Shown piece by piece: positions 1-10,387 of a stretch of 64,000 nt of DNA. The position numbers were made by a program, and so were the translations under genes. The notes below the pieces were generated by a model. It searched no databases and was not told where the DNA came from. It was given only the letters and a program-made list of their open reading frames with translations. This DNA comes from Pseudomonas caspiana (GTDB lineage: Bacteria > Pseudomonadota > Gammaproteobacteria > Pseudomonadales > Pseudomonadaceae): assembly GCF_002158995.1 (NCBI RefSeq), contig NZ_LOHF01000003.1:124001-188000 (forward strand). Reading direction: 5' to 3'. Numbering within the stretch: position 1 is the stretch's first letter; each line of letters opens with the position of its first letter.

Positions 1-2155
1 GATGAGCGATGACGCCGGAGTCACGGTCCAGACCCAAAGTCAGCTGGGTCAAATCGTTGGACCCGATAGAGAAGCCGTCGAAGTACTCGAGGAACTCCTC
101 GGCCAGAATCGCGTTGGAAGGCAGCTCGCACATCATGATCACACGCAGGCCATTTTCGCCGCGCTTCAGACCGTTCTCCGCCAACAGGTCAATCACCTGA
201 CTGGCCTCACCCAGCGTGCGCACGAACGGCACCATGATTTCGACGTTAGTCAGGCCCATTTCCTCACGCACACGCTTGAGGGCACGGCATTCCAACTCGA
301 AACAGTCGCGGAAATTTTCGCTGATGTAGCGAGAAGCACCACGGAAGCCCAGCATCGGGTTTTCTTCTTCCGGCTCGTACATCTTGCCGCCGATCAGGTT
401 GGCGTACTCATTGGACTTGAAGTCCGAGAGACGCACGATGACCTTTTTCGGGGTGAATGCAGCGGCCAGAGTGCTGATCCCTTCGACCAGTTTCTCGACA
501 TAAAAGCCCACGGGATCGTCGTAGCCGGCAATGCGCTTGTCGACACTGTCTTTAATGTCTTGAGGCAGACTGTCGTAGTTGAGCAGCGCCTTGGGGTGCA
601 CGCCGATCATGCGGTTGATGATGAACTCAAGACGCGCCAGACCCACACCCGCGTTGGGCAGTTGGGCAAAGTCGAATGCTCGATCCGGGTTGCCGACGTT
701 CATCATGATTTTGAACGGTAGCTCAGGCATGGCATCGACCGAGTTGGTCTTGATGTCGAAGCCCAACTCGCCTTCGAAGATGTAACCGGTATCGCCCTCT
801 GCGCAGGAAACCGTCACGCCCTGACCGTCCTGCAGTAACTGGGTTGCGTTACCGCAGCCCACAACCGCCGGAATGCCCAACTCACGGGCAATGATCGCCG
901 CGTGACAGGTACGGCCGCCCCGGTTGGTGACGATGGCGCTGGCGCGCTTCATGACCGGTTCCCAGTCCGGGTCGGTCATGTCGGAAACCAGCACGTCGCC
1001 GGGCTGGACCTTGTCCATTTCGGAAACGTCTCTGATGATTCGCACCTTGCCTGCGCCGATGCGCTGACCAATGGCACGACCTTCAACCAGCACATTGCCG
1101 GTTTCCTTGAGCAGATAACGCTCCATGACGTTGGCCTGGGCGCGACTTTTCACGGTTTCCGGACGCGCCTGGACGATGTACAGCTTGCCGTCATCACCGT
1201 CTTTGGCCCATTCGATATCCATCGGCGCCTTGTAGTGTTTCTCGATGATCATTGCCTGCTTGGCCAGCTCTGCGACTTCCTCGTCAGTCAGGCAGAAACG
1301 CGCGCGATCAGCAGGCTCGACGTCCACGGTTTTCACCGAACGACCAGCCTTGGCTTCTTCGCCGTAGATCATCTTGATGGCCTTGCTACCCAGATTGCGG
1401 CGCAGAATGGCCGGGCGACCTGCTGCGAGGGTGCCCTTGTGTACATAGAACTCGTCAGGGTTGACCGCGCCCTGCACTACCGTTTCACCCAGGCCATAAG
1501 CGCCGGTGATGAATACCACGTCGCGGAAGCCGGATTCAGTATCCAGGGTAAACATCACACCTGCCGTACCGGTTTCGGAGCGCACCATGCGCTGCACACC
1601 GGCAGACAATGCCACCAGCTTGTGATCGAAGCCTTGGTGAACACGGTAGGAAATGGCACGGTCGTTGAACAGCGAGGCAAACACTTCCTTGGCCGCACGG
1701 ATGACGTTTTCGACACCGCGGATATTGAGGAAGGTCTCCTGCTGACCGGCAAAAGAGGCGTCAGGAAGGTCTTCTGCTGTGGCGGAAGAACGCACGGCGA
1801 CGGCAAGATTCGGATTACCTGCCGACAGTTCGGCAAAGGCGGTGCGAATCTCGGCGTTGAGCTTCTCGGGGAACTCGGCTTCCATGATCCACTGACGAAT
1901 CTGCGCGCCGGTTTTGGCCAGCGCGTTGACATCGTCGACATCCAGAGCGTCCAGAGCTGCGTGGATCTGATCGTTCAGACCGCTCAGCTCAAGGAAATCA
2001 CGGTAGGCCTGGGCCGTGGTGGCGAAACCACCAGGTACCGAAACGCCAGCACCGGCAAGGTTGCTGATCATTTCGCCGAGGGATGCGTTCTTGCCTCCCA
2101 CATGCTCCACATCATGGACGCCGAGCTTATCGAGGGAAACTACGTACTCTACCAA
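1..2155 (-). CDS. ppsA: Phosphoenolpyruvate synthase (3' end cut by window edge)
   Basis: PEP synthase converts pyruvate, ATP and water to PEP, AMP and phosphate in the cytosol and drives gluconeogenesis. The reading frame is open from a TTG codon at 2155 to the window edge, about 718 codons of a protein normally near 790 residues, so the PEP/pyruvate-binding C-terminus is incomplete. The phospho-carrier histidine lies in [15 protein letters not shown], with its codon at 902-904. The N-terminus reads [20 protein letters not shown], the usual pyruvate/ATP-binding start of the family. The TTG start is chosen because GGAGAG sits eight bases upstream and the protein begins as in relatives. It is divergent from ppsR, the regulator that phosphorylates and reactivates it. 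Confidence 0.96.
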   Translation of the reverse strand, partial: MVEYVVSLDKLGVHDVEHVGGKNASLGEMISNLAGAGVSVPGGFATTAQAYRDFLELSGLNDQIHAALDALDVDDVNALAKTGAQIRQWIMEAEFPEKLNAEIRTAFAELSAGNPNLAVAVRSSATAEDLPDASFAGQQETFLNIRGVENVIRAAKEVFASLFNDRAISYRVHQGFDHKLVALSAGVQRMVRSETGTAGVMFTLDTESGFRDVVFITGAYGLGETVVQGAVNPDEFYVHKGTLAAGRPAILRRNLGSKAIKMIYGEEAKAGRSVKTVDVEPADRARFCLTDEEVAELAKQAMIIEKHYKAPMDIEWAKDGDDGKLYIVQARPETVKSRAQANVMERYLLKETGNVLVEGRAIGQRIGAGKVRIIRDVSEMDKVQPGDVLVSDMTDPDWEPVMKRASAIVTNRGGRTCHAAIIARELGIPAVVGCGNATQLLQDGQGVTVSCAEGDTGYIFEGELGFDIKTNSVDAMPELPFKIMMNVGNPDRAFDFAQLPNAGVGLARLEFIINRMIGVHPKALLNYDSLPQDIKDSVDKRIAGYDDPVGFYVEKLVEGISTLAAAFTPKKVIVRLSDFKSNEYANLIGGKMYEPEEENPMLGFRGASRYISENFRDCFELECRALKRVREEMGLTNVEIMVPFVRTLGEASQVIDLLAENGLKRGENGLRVIMMCELPSNAILAEEFLEYFDGFSIGSNDLTQLTLGLDRDSGVIAH

Positions 2156-2349
2156 GGTGATCTCTCCACTAACTGTGTTTGTTGTTGGGAAAAGCTCAGT
2201 CGCCCGGTCGCGCCAGGCACGAATCCGAACGTTTGTTTGGCCTGACTTCAAGCCGAACCTTGAAAAAAGTTGCTAATGCCAGCCACCCAGGCCCGCAAGC
2301 GCGCCTATGATATCCAACAATCGTCACCAGCTTAAGGCCAAAGGCGCAA
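2156..2349. other. ppsA-ppsR divergent promoter region
   Basis: A 194-base non-coding region separates the divergent ppsA and ppsR starts and must hold both promoters. I see the ppsA Shine-Dalgarno on the minus strand, but no operator I can name. Confidence 0.6.
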
Positions 2350-3168
2350 ATGAAACGATCTGCTTTTTTTATCTCCGACGGCACCGGGATTACCGCTGAA
2401 ACCCTTGGCCAAAGCCTGTTAGCGCAATTTGAGAATATTACGTTCAACAAGTTCACGAGGCCCTACATCGACAGCGTCGAAAAAGCGCGGGCGATGGTAC
2501 AACAAATCAACAATGCCGCCGATAAGGACGATGTCCGGCCGATCATCTTCGACACCATCGTCAATCAGGATATTCGCGAGATCCTGGCGACATCCAACGG
2601 CTTCATGATCGACATTTTTTCGACCTTCCTGGCACCGCTGGAGCAAGAGCTTAGTTCACACTCGTCCTACTCGGTGGGCAAATCGCACTCCATCGGGCAC
2701 AACTCCAATTACATGGAGCGGATCGAGGCGGTGAACTTCGCGCTGGACAACGACGACGGTGCACGCACGCACTATTACGACAAGGCAGACATCATTCTTG
2801 TGGGGGTTTCCAGGTGCGGTAAAACCCCGACTTGCCTGTACATGGCCATGCAATTCGGCATCCGTGCCGCCAATTACCCGCTCACGGAAGACGATATGGA
2901 GCGCCTGCAGCTGCCAAATGCGCTGAAGGAGCACCGTAGCAAATTATTCGGCCTGACCATTGATCCAGATCGCCTCACCGCGATTCGCCACGAGCGCAAG
3001 CCCAATAGCCGCTATTCCAGCTATGCCCAGTGCGAATTTGAGGTTCGTGAAGTGGAAAGCCTGTTCCGCAGGGAAAACATTCCGAACATCAACTCCACCC
3101 ATTTCTCGGTCGAAGAAATCTCCGCCAAAGTGCTGGTTGAGAAAGGGGTTGAGCGACGGTTTAAGTGA
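2350..3168 (+). CDS. ppsR: PEP synthase regulatory protein (DUF299 kinase/pyrophosphorylase)
   Basis: This 272-residue protein belongs to the DUF299 family of bifunctional ADP-dependent kinase and phosphate-dependent pyrophosphorylase. Family members inactivate PEP synthase by phosphorylating a threonine next to the catalytic histidine and reactivate it by phosphorolysis. The N-terminus ([16 protein letters not shown]) is the family signature, and a P-loop-like GVSRCGKT lies at residues 152-159. Length is typical. The ATG at 2350 is the only sensible start. Its position back to back with ppsA matches the partnership. Confidence 0.95.
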   Translation: MKRSAFFISDGTGITAETLGQSLLAQFENITFNKFTRPYIDSVEKARAMVQQINNAADKDDVRPIIFDTIVNQDIREILATSNGFMIDIFSTFLAPLEQELSSHSSYSVGKSHSIGHNSNYMERIEAVNFALDNDDGARTHYYDKADIILVGVSRCGKTPTCLYMAMQFGIRAANYPLTEDDMERLQLPNALKEHRSKLFGLTIDPDRLTAIRHERKPNSRYSSYAQCEFEVREVESLFRRENIPNINSTHFSVEEISAKVLVEKGVERRFK

Positions 3169-3191
3169 TACTTGGAATCCGGTTTGCTTTT

Positions 3192-3280
3192 TGTGGGAGC
3201 GGTGCTTGCCCGCGATGCATGAGACGCAGCTTGAAGACATACTGCGTTATCGTTTTTCTCGGGCAAGCACCGCTCCCACA
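3192..3280. repeat. REPIN (REP doublet), GTGGGAGC type
   Basis: Two 20-base arms face each other perfectly: TGTGGGAGCGGTGCTTGCCC at 3192-3211 and its reverse complement at 3261-3280, with about 49 bases between. This is the normal build of a Pseudomonas REPIN, a non-autonomous element moved by RAYT transposases. It lies between the convergent ppsR and prpF ends. Confidence 0.9.
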
Positions 3281-3310
3281 TAAAAAAGCATTTCAAGTCT
3301 TCTGATCAGA

Positions 3311-4492
3311 TCAACTCGGAACCCGCACCCAGCCCTCCATCAACACTCTCGCGCTACGACTCATGATCGCCTTGGTGACCTTCCATTCGCCATTGCTCTG
3401 CAGCGCCTGTGCGCCGACCCGCAAAGTGCCGGAAGGATGCCCGAAGCGCACGGCTTCGCGCTCGATGCCGCCCGCTGCCAGATTGACCAACGTACCGGGA
3501 ATCGCGGCCGCTGTGCCGATGGCTACCGCCGCGGTACCCATCATCGCGTGATGCAACTTGCCCATGGACATGGCGCGTACCAGCAGATCGATATGGCTGG
3601 CAGCTACCGGCTTGCCGCTGGACGCGATGTAGTCGGCAGGTTCTGTCACGAACGCTACTTTCGGCGTGTGCTGGCGGGTAGCAGCTTCTTCCAGATGCTT
3701 GATCAGGCCCATGCGCAGCGCGCCGTGGGCGCGGATCGCTTCAAACATCGCCAGCGCTTTGGGGTCGCCATTGATATCGCCCTGCAATTCCAGGCCGCTG
3801 TAGCCAATGTCTCGGGCGTTAACAAAAATGGTCGGGATACCGGCATTGATCAGCGTGGCCTTGAACGTGCCAACTCCGGGCACCTCCAGCTCATCCACCA
3901 GATTGCCGGTAGGGAACATCGAACCGCCTGCGCCCTCCTCCTCAGCCGCTGGGTCGAGAAATTCCAGTTGCACCTCGGCTGCCGGAAACGTCACGCCATC
4001 CAGCTCGAAATCGCCGGTTTCCTGCACTGCTCCTTCAGTAATGGGCACATGGGCAATAATCGTCTTGCCGATATTCGCCTGCCAGATCCGCACCACAGCA
4101 ACGCCGTTTTGAGGAACGCGTGAGGTGTCAAGCAAGCCGCTGCTGATTGCGAATGGACCGACGGCTGCCGAGAGATTCCCGCAGTTACCACTCCAGTCCA
4201 CAAACGGCTTGTCGATGGAAACCTGCCCGAACAGGTAATCCACGTCGTGATCCGCCCGACTGCTGCGCGACACAATCACCGTCTTGCTGGTACTGGAGGT
4301 CGCCCCGCCCATGCCGTCGATCTGCTTTTCGTACGGGTCCGGGCTGCCGATAACCCGCAGCAGCAAAGCATCCCGAGCCTCACCCGGCACCTGTGCTGCT
4401 TCGGGCAGGTCAATGAGATTGAAAAAAACGCCTTTACTGGTACCGCCACGCATGTAGGTGGCGGGGATTTTTATTTGTGGTGCGCTTGCCAT
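3311..4492 (-). CDS. prpF: 2-methylaconitate cis-trans isomerase PrpF
   Basis: PrpF isomerises the 2-methylaconitate made by AcnD so that the 2-methylcitrate cycle can proceed. The protein has 393 residues from the ATG at 4492 (GGAGAC upstream). An upstream in-frame start would add 13 residues outside the family consensus. The N-terminus MASAPQIKIPATYMRGGTSK is diagnostic of the PrpF/DUF453 fold, with the conserved RGGTSKG loop, and the internal GNCGN motif is also present. It is the last gene of prpBC-acnD-prpF. No prpD follows; the operon ends at a REPIN. Confidence 0.95.
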   Translation of the reverse strand: MASAPQIKIPATYMRGGTSKGVFFNLIDLPEAAQVPGEARDALLLRVIGSPDPYEKQIDGMGGATSSTSKTVIVSRSSRADHDVDYLFGQVSIDKPFVDWSGNCGNLSAAVGPFAISSGLLDTSRVPQNGVAVVRIWQANIGKTIIAHVPITEGAVQETGDFELDGVTFPAAEVQLEFLDPAAEEEGAGGSMFPTGNLVDELEVPGVGTFKATLINAGIPTIFVNARDIGYSGLELQGDINGDPKALAMFEAIRAHGALRMGLIKHLEEAATRQHTPKVAFVTEPADYIASSGKPVAASHIDLLVRAMSMGKLHHAMMGTAAVAIGTAAAIPGTLVNLAAGGIEREAVRFGHPSGTLRVGAQALQSNGEWKVTKAIMSRSARVLMEGWVRVPS

Positions 4493-4533
4493 AAAAATTT
4501 GTCTCCATGCTATCGCGAGGCGAGCACCCAACC

Positions 4534-4635
4534 TGTGGGAGCGAGGCTTGCCCGCGACAAGGTATATGCGGTCTGAAGTGAATCGCGTCCAGCCGGATCA
4601 TCGGAATGCCGCCCAGACCAAGCTCAGCTCCCACA
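4534..4635. repeat. Degenerate REPIN
   Basis: A TGTGGGAGCGAGGCTTGCCC-like arm at 4534 faces CAAGCTCAGCTCCCACA ending at 4635. The arms match at their outer bases only, so this looks like a decayed or hybrid REP doublet. It sits between acnD and prpF inside the operon. Confidence 0.7.
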
Positions 4636-4670
4636 ATTGATCTGATTCCAGATCAAAATATGTGCGATCT

Positions 4671-7262
4671 TCAGGCTGTTGCCGCCTCTAGAAAATCTTG
4701 CGCAAAGCGCTGCAAAACCCCACCCGCCTCGTAGATCGAAACCTCTTCAGCCGTATCAAGGCGACAGGTCACTGGCACTTCAACCCGCTCACCATTCTTG
4801 CGATGGATAACCAATGTCAGGGTGCTGCGGGGAATACGTTCGCCGACCACGTCGAAGGTTTCACTGCCATCAATACCCAAGGTATGACGATCAACACCCG
4901 ACTTGAACTCAAGCGGCAATACGCCCATGCCGACCAGATTGGTCCGGTGAATTCGCTCGAAACCTTCGGCAGCGATGGCCTCGACACCCGCCAGACGTAC
5001 ACCTTTGGCCGCCCAGTCGCGTGATGAACCCTGGCCGTAGTCCGCACCCGCAATAATGATCAGAGGCTGCTTGCGCTCCATGTAGGTTTCAATCGCCTCC
5101 CACATGCGCGTGACCTGACCTTCCGGCTCAATACGCGCCAGCGAGCCCTGCTTGACCTTGCCGTCAATGCGCACCATTTCGTTGATCAGTTTGGGGTTAG
5201 CAAAAGTCGCGCGCTGGGCCGTCAGATGGTCGCCCCTGTGAGTCGCGTAAGAATTGAAGTCTTCTTCCGGCAGGCCCATTTTCGCCAGATACTCCCCGGC
5301 CGCGCTGTCGAGCATGATGGCGTTTGAGGGTGACAGGTGATCAGTGGTGATGTTGTCGCCCAGCACGGCCAGCGGCCGCATGCCTTTCAAGGGCCGAGCC
5401 CCCGCCAGCGCGCCCTCCCAGTATGGCGGACGTCGAATGTAAGTGCTCAACCCGCGCCAGTCATAAAGCGGTTTGACCCGTTCACCGTCGTCCGCCTTGA
5501 TCTCGAACATCGGGATGTAAACCTGACGAAACTGATCTGGCTTGACGCTGGCTTTCACCACCGCGTCGATTTCCTCGTCGCTCGGCCAGATGTCTTTCAG
5601 CGTGACCGGATTGCCCGCTTTGTCGATACCCAGGACGTCCTTCTCGATATCGAAACGGATGGTGCCCGCAATCGCATAGGCCACTACCAAAGGCGGCGAC
5701 GCCAGGAAGGCCTGCTTGGCGTAAGGATGAATGCGCCCATCGAAATTGCGATTGCCGGACAGCACAGCCGTGGCATACAGATCGCGATCAATAACTTCCT
5801 GCTGAATGACCGGATCCAGCGCACCGCTCATGCCGTTGCAGGTGGTGCAGGCAAAGCCGACGATGCCGAAGCCCAAAGCCTCCAGTTCCGGCAGCAGGTT
5901 GGCTTCTTCCAGATACAGCTGCACCGCCTTGGAGCCAGGCGCCAACGATGATTTGACCCAGGGTTTGCGGGTCAGGCCAGCAGCGTTGGCATTACGCGCC
6001 AACAAACCCGCAGCAATAACATTGCGCGGGTTGCTGGTATTGGTACAGCTGGTGATTGCCGCAATGATCACCGCACCATCGGGCATCAGACCCGGTTCGT
6101 TTTCCACGACGCCGGAAATCCCCAGCGTAGCCAGGTCAGAAGTTGCTACCCGGCGATGCGGGTTGGATGGACCCGCGATGTTGCGGACCACGCTGGACAG
6201 ATCGAATTTCAGCACCCTCTCGTACTCGGCGGTTTTCAGGCTGTCGGCCCACAGGCCCGTCTGCCTGGCGTAGGTTTCAACCAGCCTTACTTGCTCGGGA
6301 TCGCGCCCGGTCAGGGTCAGGTAATCCAGCGTCTGTTGGTCGATGTAGAACATCGCCGCCGTTGCGCCGAACTCAGGCGTCATGTTGGAGATGGTCGCGC
6401 GGTCGCCCAAGGTCAGCGCATTAGCGCCCTCGCCGAAAAACTCCAGATACGACGACACGACTTTCTCGGCGCGCAGAAACTCGGTAACAGCCAGCACGAT
6501 GTCAGTTGCGGTGATGCCCGGCTGACGTTTGCCCACCAGTTCTACGCCGATGATGTCCGGCAGGCGCATCCACGACGCCCGGCCGAGCATCACGCTCTCG
6601 GCTTCCAGCCCGCCAACGCCAATGGCGATCACCCCCAGTGCATCCACGTGCGGCGTGTGGCTGTCGGTGCCGACCAGTGTGTCAGGGAATGCCACGCCTT
6701 CCAGCGCATGCACCACTGGCGACATTCGCTCCAGATTGATCTGGTGCATGATGCCGTTCCCCGGCGGGATCACGTCGACATTCTTGAAGGCTTTCTTGGT
6801 CCAGTTGATGAAGTGAAAGCGGTCTTCGTTGCGGCGATCTTCAATGGCCCGGTTGCGCTCGAATGCGTCAGGCTCGAAACCGCTATGCTCGACGGCCAGA
6901 GAATGATCGACGATCAACTGGGTCGGCACCACAGGATTCACCAACGCAGGGTCGCCCCCTTGCAAAGCAATCGCGTCACGCAGGCCAGCCAGGTCAACCA
7001 GTGCAGTCTGGCCAAGGATATCGTGACACACCACCCGCGCCGGAAACCATGGGAAGTCCAGGTCGCGCTTGCGCTCGATCAACTGCGCCAGAGAGGCGTT
7101 CAGGGTTGCCGGATCACAACGCCGCACCAGATTTTCCGCCAGTACTCGGGAGGTATAAGGCAGGCCGTCGTAAGCGCCGGGCTTGATGGCATCGACCGCC
7201 TCACGGGCATCGAAATAGTCCAGTGAAGTACCGGGCAAGGGTTTGCGGTGTTCTGAGTTCAT
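4671..7262 (-). CDS. acnD: Fe/S-dependent 2-methylisocitrate dehydratase AcnD
   Basis: AcnD is an aconitase-family enzyme that dehydrates 2-methylcitrate to 2-methylaconitate in propionate breakdown. The protein has 863 residues from the ATG at 7262 (TTGAGG upstream); a TTG start would add five residues. The 4Fe-4S ligands are visible as Cys406 (ITSCTNTSNP) and Cys472/Cys475 (ACTTCNG). The aconitase swivel domain follows, with DNITTDHLSPS and GADYGQGSSRDWAAKG near the C-terminus. AcnD needs PrpF, encoded next, which together replace PrpD. Confidence 0.96.
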   Translation of the reverse strand: MNSEHRKPLPGTSLDYFDAREAVDAIKPGAYDGLPYTSRVLAENLVRRCDPATLNASLAQLIERKRDLDFPWFPARVVCHDILGQTALVDLAGLRDAIALQGGDPALVNPVVPTQLIVDHSLAVEHSGFEPDAFERNRAIEDRRNEDRFHFINWTKKAFKNVDVIPPGNGIMHQINLERMSPVVHALEGVAFPDTLVGTDSHTPHVDALGVIAIGVGGLEAESVMLGRASWMRLPDIIGVELVGKRQPGITATDIVLAVTEFLRAEKVVSSYLEFFGEGANALTLGDRATISNMTPEFGATAAMFYIDQQTLDYLTLTGRDPEQVRLVETYARQTGLWADSLKTAEYERVLKFDLSSVVRNIAGPSNPHRRVATSDLATLGISGVVENEPGLMPDGAVIIAAITSCTNTSNPRNVIAAGLLARNANAAGLTRKPWVKSSLAPGSKAVQLYLEEANLLPELEALGFGIVGFACTTCNGMSGALDPVIQQEVIDRDLYATAVLSGNRNFDGRIHPYAKQAFLASPPLVVAYAIAGTIRFDIEKDVLGIDKAGNPVTLKDIWPSDEEIDAVVKASVKPDQFRQVYIPMFEIKADDGERVKPLYDWRGLSTYIRRPPYWEGALAGARPLKGMRPLAVLGDNITTDHLSPSNAIMLDSAAGEYLAKMGLPEEDFNSYATHRGDHLTAQRATFANPKLINEMVRIDGKVKQGSLARIEPEGQVTRMWEAIETYMERKQPLIIIAGADYGQGSSRDWAAKGVRLAGVEAIAAEGFERIHRTNLVGMGVLPLEFKSGVDRHTLGIDGSETFDVVGERIPRSTLTLVIHRKNGERVEVPVTCRLDTAEEVSIYEAGGVLQRFAQDFLEAATA

Positions 7263-7388
7263 GGCACGGGGCCTCAATCACGGAAAATTCAGGAAAATGG
7301 CGGGTAGCTTTGTAAGTGGCAGCAAATACATCCCGCTCTGTAAGAGCCTTTATCAAACTAATACGACCTGACTTGGAACGCTTTTTTA

Positions 7389-7479
7389 CTGTAGGAGTGA
7401 GCTTGCTCGCGATAGCGTCAGATCAGGCGAAAAATTCGTCGACTAAGAAACCGAATCGCGAGCAAGCTCACTCCTACAG
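7389..7479. repeat. REPIN, long perfect arms
   Basis: The arms are perfect 25-base inverted repeats (7389-7413 and 7455-7479); the core is GAGCTTGCTCGCGAT. It lies in the acnD-prpC gap, so any operon transcript would carry a strong hairpin here. Confidence 0.9.
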
Positions 7480-7512
7480 GGTCGATGTTGTGTCGTTAAC
7501 AAAGGGTTGTCA

Positions 7513-8640
7513 TCAGCGCTTTTCAATGCTCATAAAACTGCGCTGCTCAACACCGACATACTCGGCGCTGGGTCGGATGATGCGGTTGTTGGCACGTTGT
7601 TCGAACACATGCGCAGCCCAGCCTGTCAGGCGAGAGCACACAAAGATCGGTGTGAACAGCTTGGTCGGGATGCCCATAAAGTGATACGCCGAGGCATGGT
7701 AAAAGTCGGCGTTGGGGAACAGCTTTTTCTGCTCCCACATGGTTTTGTCGATGGCTTCGGACACCGGGTACAACACGGTATCGCCCGCTTCATCGGCGAG
7801 CTTTTTCGCCCAGCCCTTGATGACTTCGTTGCGCGGGTCCGACTCTTTATAGATCGCGTGGCCAAAGCCCATGATCTTGTCTTTGCGCTCCAGCATGCCC
7901 AGGGTGCCTTTGATGGCGTCTTCGGCAGAATCAAAACGCTGAATCATTTCCATGGCCGCTTCATTGGCGCCGCCGTGCAGCGGACCGCGCAAGGTGCCAA
8001 TTGCTGCCGTGATGCACGAGAACAGATCGGACAGGGTCGATGCACAGACCCGAGCGGTAAAGGTCGACGCATTGAATTCGTGTTCTGCGTAGAGGATCAG
8101 CGAAACGTCCATGACCTTGCGGTGCAGCTCGCTGGGTTTCTTGTCCAGCAGCAGATGCAGGAAATGCGCGCCGATGGAGTCTTCGTCAGTCACACAGTCA
8201 ATGCGCTTGCCGTCATGACTGAAGCGATACCAGTAACACATGATCGCCGGGAAGGCCGCGAGCAAGCGGTCGGTGGAGTCGCGCTGCTGCTCGAAGCTGG
8301 TTTCAGGCTCCAGCGTGCCGAGCATCGACGCACCGGTACGCATCACGTCCATCGGGTGGGTGTCAGCCGGGATCCGTTCGAGAACTTCTTTCAAGGCTTG
8401 CGGCAGGTCGCGAAGCTTTTTCAGTTTCGCGAGATAGCCGTCCAGTTGCGCCTGGGTTGGCAGCTCGCCATAAAGCAGCAGATAGGCGACTTCTTCGAAA
8501 CGCGCCTCAGCGGCCAATTCTTTCACGTCATAGCCACGGTAGGTCAGGCCAGCACCGGTCTGACCCACGGTAGACAAGGCCGTCTGCCCGGCCACCTGAC
8601 CACGCAGGCCTGCGCCGCTTAATACTTTTGCTTCAGCCAT
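7513..8640 (-). CDS. prpC: 2-methylcitrate synthase
   Basis: PrpC condenses propionyl-CoA with oxaloacetate to 2-methylcitrate, the first cycle step. It is a short-type citrate synthase of 375 residues from the ATG at 8640 (GGAGAG upstream). Active-site stretches seen are GPLHGGANEAAMEM (catalytic His), GFGHAIYK (second His) and the downstream aspartate region. The N-terminus GLRGQVAGQTALSTVG is of 2-methylcitrate rather than ordinary citrate synthase type. It lies between prpB and acnD. Confidence 0.95.
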   Translation of the reverse strand: MAEAKVLSGAGLRGQVAGQTALSTVGQTGAGLTYRGYDVKELAAEARFEEVAYLLLYGELPTQAQLDGYLAKLKKLRDLPQALKEVLERIPADTHPMDVMRTGASMLGTLEPETSFEQQRDSTDRLLAAFPAIMCYWYRFSHDGKRIDCVTDEDSIGAHFLHLLLDKKPSELHRKVMDVSLILYAEHEFNASTFTARVCASTLSDLFSCITAAIGTLRGPLHGGANEAAMEMIQRFDSAEDAIKGTLGMLERKDKIMGFGHAIYKESDPRNEVIKGWAKKLADEAGDTVLYPVSEAIDKTMWEQKKLFPNADFYHASAYHFMGIPTKLFTPIFVCSRLTGWAAHVFEQRANNRIIRPSAEYVGVEQRSFMSIEKR

Positions 8641-8697
8641 TGCTCTCTCCAATTTTGGATTTTTTAGGGATTTGGCAATTCAGATCATCATCGGCCC

Positions 8698-8766
8698 GTA
8701 GGATCTGCCGCAGGCTGCGAAGCTTTTTTCTGGCGCACCGCCATCGCAGCCTTCGGCAGCTCCTAC
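8698..8766. repeat. REPIN, GCTGCGAAG/CTTCGGCAG type
   Basis: GTAGGATCTGCCGCAGGCTG at 8698 faces TCGCAGCCTTCGGCAGCTCC ending near 8764, then TAC. It belongs to the second REP family in this window (compare 15235 and 39457) and lies between prpB and prpC. Confidence 0.85.
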
Positions 8767-8772
8767 AGAAAA

Positions 8773-9666
8773 CTAAACCTTCTTCTGCGCAAACAGCGCA
8801 TCCAGCTTCTGCTCAAAGGTGTGGTAATCAATCGCGTCGTACAACTCCATGCGGGTCTGCATGGTATCGACCACATTCTTCTGGCTGCCATCACGACGAA
8901 TCGCGCCGTAGACGTTTTCCGCCGCTTTGTTCATGGCGCGGAATGCCGATAAAGGATAGAGCACCAGGGAAACATCAGCGCTGCGCAGCTCGTCCACGGT
9001 GAACAGCGGCGTGGCGCCAAACTCGGTGATGTTGGCCAGAATCGGCGCTTTGACCCGCGAGGCAAACAGCTTGTACATGTCCAGCTCGGTGATGGCTTCA
9101 GGGAAGACCATGTCGGCGCCGGCTTCGATGCACGCAGCCGCACGCTCCAGGGCCGACTCCAGGCCTTCCACTGCCAGCGCGTCAGTGCGTGCCATGATCA
9201 CGAAGCTGTCATCGGTGCGGGCATCCACCGCCGCTTTGATACGGTCGACCATTTCCTGCTGAGTAACTATCTCTTTATTAGGACGATGACCGCAGCGCTT
9301 GGCACCCACCTGATCTTCGATGTGGATCGCCGCCGCGCCGAACTTGATCATCGAGCGCACAGTACGCGCCACGTTGAAGGCCGAAGAACCAAAACCCGTA
9401 TCGACATCAACCAACAGCGGTAGATCGCAGACATCGGTGATGCGGCGTACGTCGGTCAGTACGTCATCCAGGCCGGTAATGCCCAGATCAGGAATGCCCA
9501 GTGAACCCGCCGCCACTCCGCCACCCGACAGGTAGATCGCCTTGAACCCGGCGCGCTTTGCAAGCAACGCATGATTGGCATTGATCGCGCCGACCACTTG
9601 CAGCGGATGCTCGCTGGCAACGGCATCACGAAAACGTTGGCCTGGAGTGGTTTTATTGGAATTCAT
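8773..9666 (-). CDS. prpB: 2-methylisocitrate lyase
   Basis: PrpB cleaves 2-methylisocitrate to pyruvate and succinate, the last step of the cycle. The 297-residue protein is of the isocitrate lyase/PEP mutase superfamily. The catalytic-loop cysteine is Cys125 in KRCGH (123-127), and the metal-binding [10 protein letters not shown] stretch precedes it. Its start codon overlaps the end of prpR by 14 bases, pointing to co-transcription and translational coupling. Confidence 0.96.
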   Translation of the reverse strand: MNSNKTTPGQRFRDAVASEHPLQVVGAINANHALLAKRAGFKAIYLSGGGVAAGSLGIPDLGITGLDDVLTDVRRITDVCDLPLLVDVDTGFGSSAFNVARTVRSMIKFGAAAIHIEDQVGAKRCGHRPNKEIVTQQEMVDRIKAAVDARTDDSFVIMARTDALAVEGLESALERAAACIEAGADMVFPEAITELDMYKLFASRVKAPILANITEFGATPLFTVDELRSADVSLVLYPLSAFRAMNKAAENVYGAIRRDGSQKNVVDTMQTRMELYDAIDYHTFEQKLDALFAQKKV

Positions 9667-10387
9667 TATTCACCTCGGGTTGGGCGAGCTGCTCTAGATA
9701 ATGCCGCTCGATATTGCGTTTGGAGGCGCCGATGTGGCGACGCATCAACAGTTCGGCCAGTTCACCGTCACGGTCGGCGATGGCGTCGAGAATGCGATGG
9801 TGTTCGGCAAATGCCTGACGGGGACGGTTGGGTGTCGCGGAGAACTGGATGCGGTACATACGGACCAGTTGATACAGATCGCCGCAAAGCATTTGCGTCA
9901 GGGTTTTATTGCCGCTGCCCTGAATGATCCGATAGTGGAAATCGAAATCCCCTTCCTGCTGGTAATAACCGACTCCGGCCTGAAACGCGGCATCACGCTC
10001 GTGGGTTTCAAGCACGCGGCGCAGTTCTTCGATCTCCTCAGTGGTCATGCGCTCGGCAGCGAGACGGCAGGCCATGCCTTCTAGGGATTCGCGAATCTCG
10101 TAGAGTTCGATCAATTCGGCATGGCTGAGGGAAACGACACGGGCGCCTACATGTGGCACACGAACCAGCAAACGCTGCCCTTCAAGACGGTGGATCGCCT
10201 CACGCAACGGGCCGCGACTGATGCCGTAAGTGCGCGCCAGCTCAGGCTCGGAAATCTTGCTGCCGGGGGCGATCTCGCCTTTGATGATGGCGGACTGAAT
10301 ACGACGAAAGACGTTTTCGGATAGGGTTTCCGAATCGTCTGCCACTGGAGCAGCGCTTTCGACGGAATCCAACATTGTCGACACCAT
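9653..10387 (-). CDS. prpR: GntR/FadR-type regulator of the propionate operon
   Basis: This 244-residue regulator has an N-terminal winged helix-turn-helix ([20 protein letters not shown]) and a C-terminal FCD ligand-binding domain. In pseudomonads a GntR-family protein in this position controls prp genes, unlike the sigma-54 PrpR of enterics. ATG codons at 10387 and 10375 are both possible and neither has a strong Shine-Dalgarno. It heads the operon and overlaps prpB. A TGTCGACA palindrome covers its own start codons and a second lies 73 bases upstream, which suggests autoregulation. Confidence 0.9.
   Translation of the reverse strand: MVSTMLDSVESAAPVADDSETLSENVFRRIQSAIIKGEIAPGSKISEPELARTYGISRGPLREAIHRLEGQRLLVRVPHVGARVVSLSHAELIELYEIRESLEGMACRLAAERMTTEEIEELRRVLETHERDAAFQAGVGYYQQEGDFDFHYRIIQGSGNKTLTQMLCGDLYQLVRMYRIQFSATPNRPRQAFAEHHRILDAIADRDGELAELLMRRHIGASKRNIERHYLEQLAQPEVNNEFQ

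Noticed and set aside
1555..1941. A minus frame inside ppsA that could suggest a frameshift
   Set aside because: The true ppsA frame is open without break from 2155 to the left edge; this is an alternative frame.
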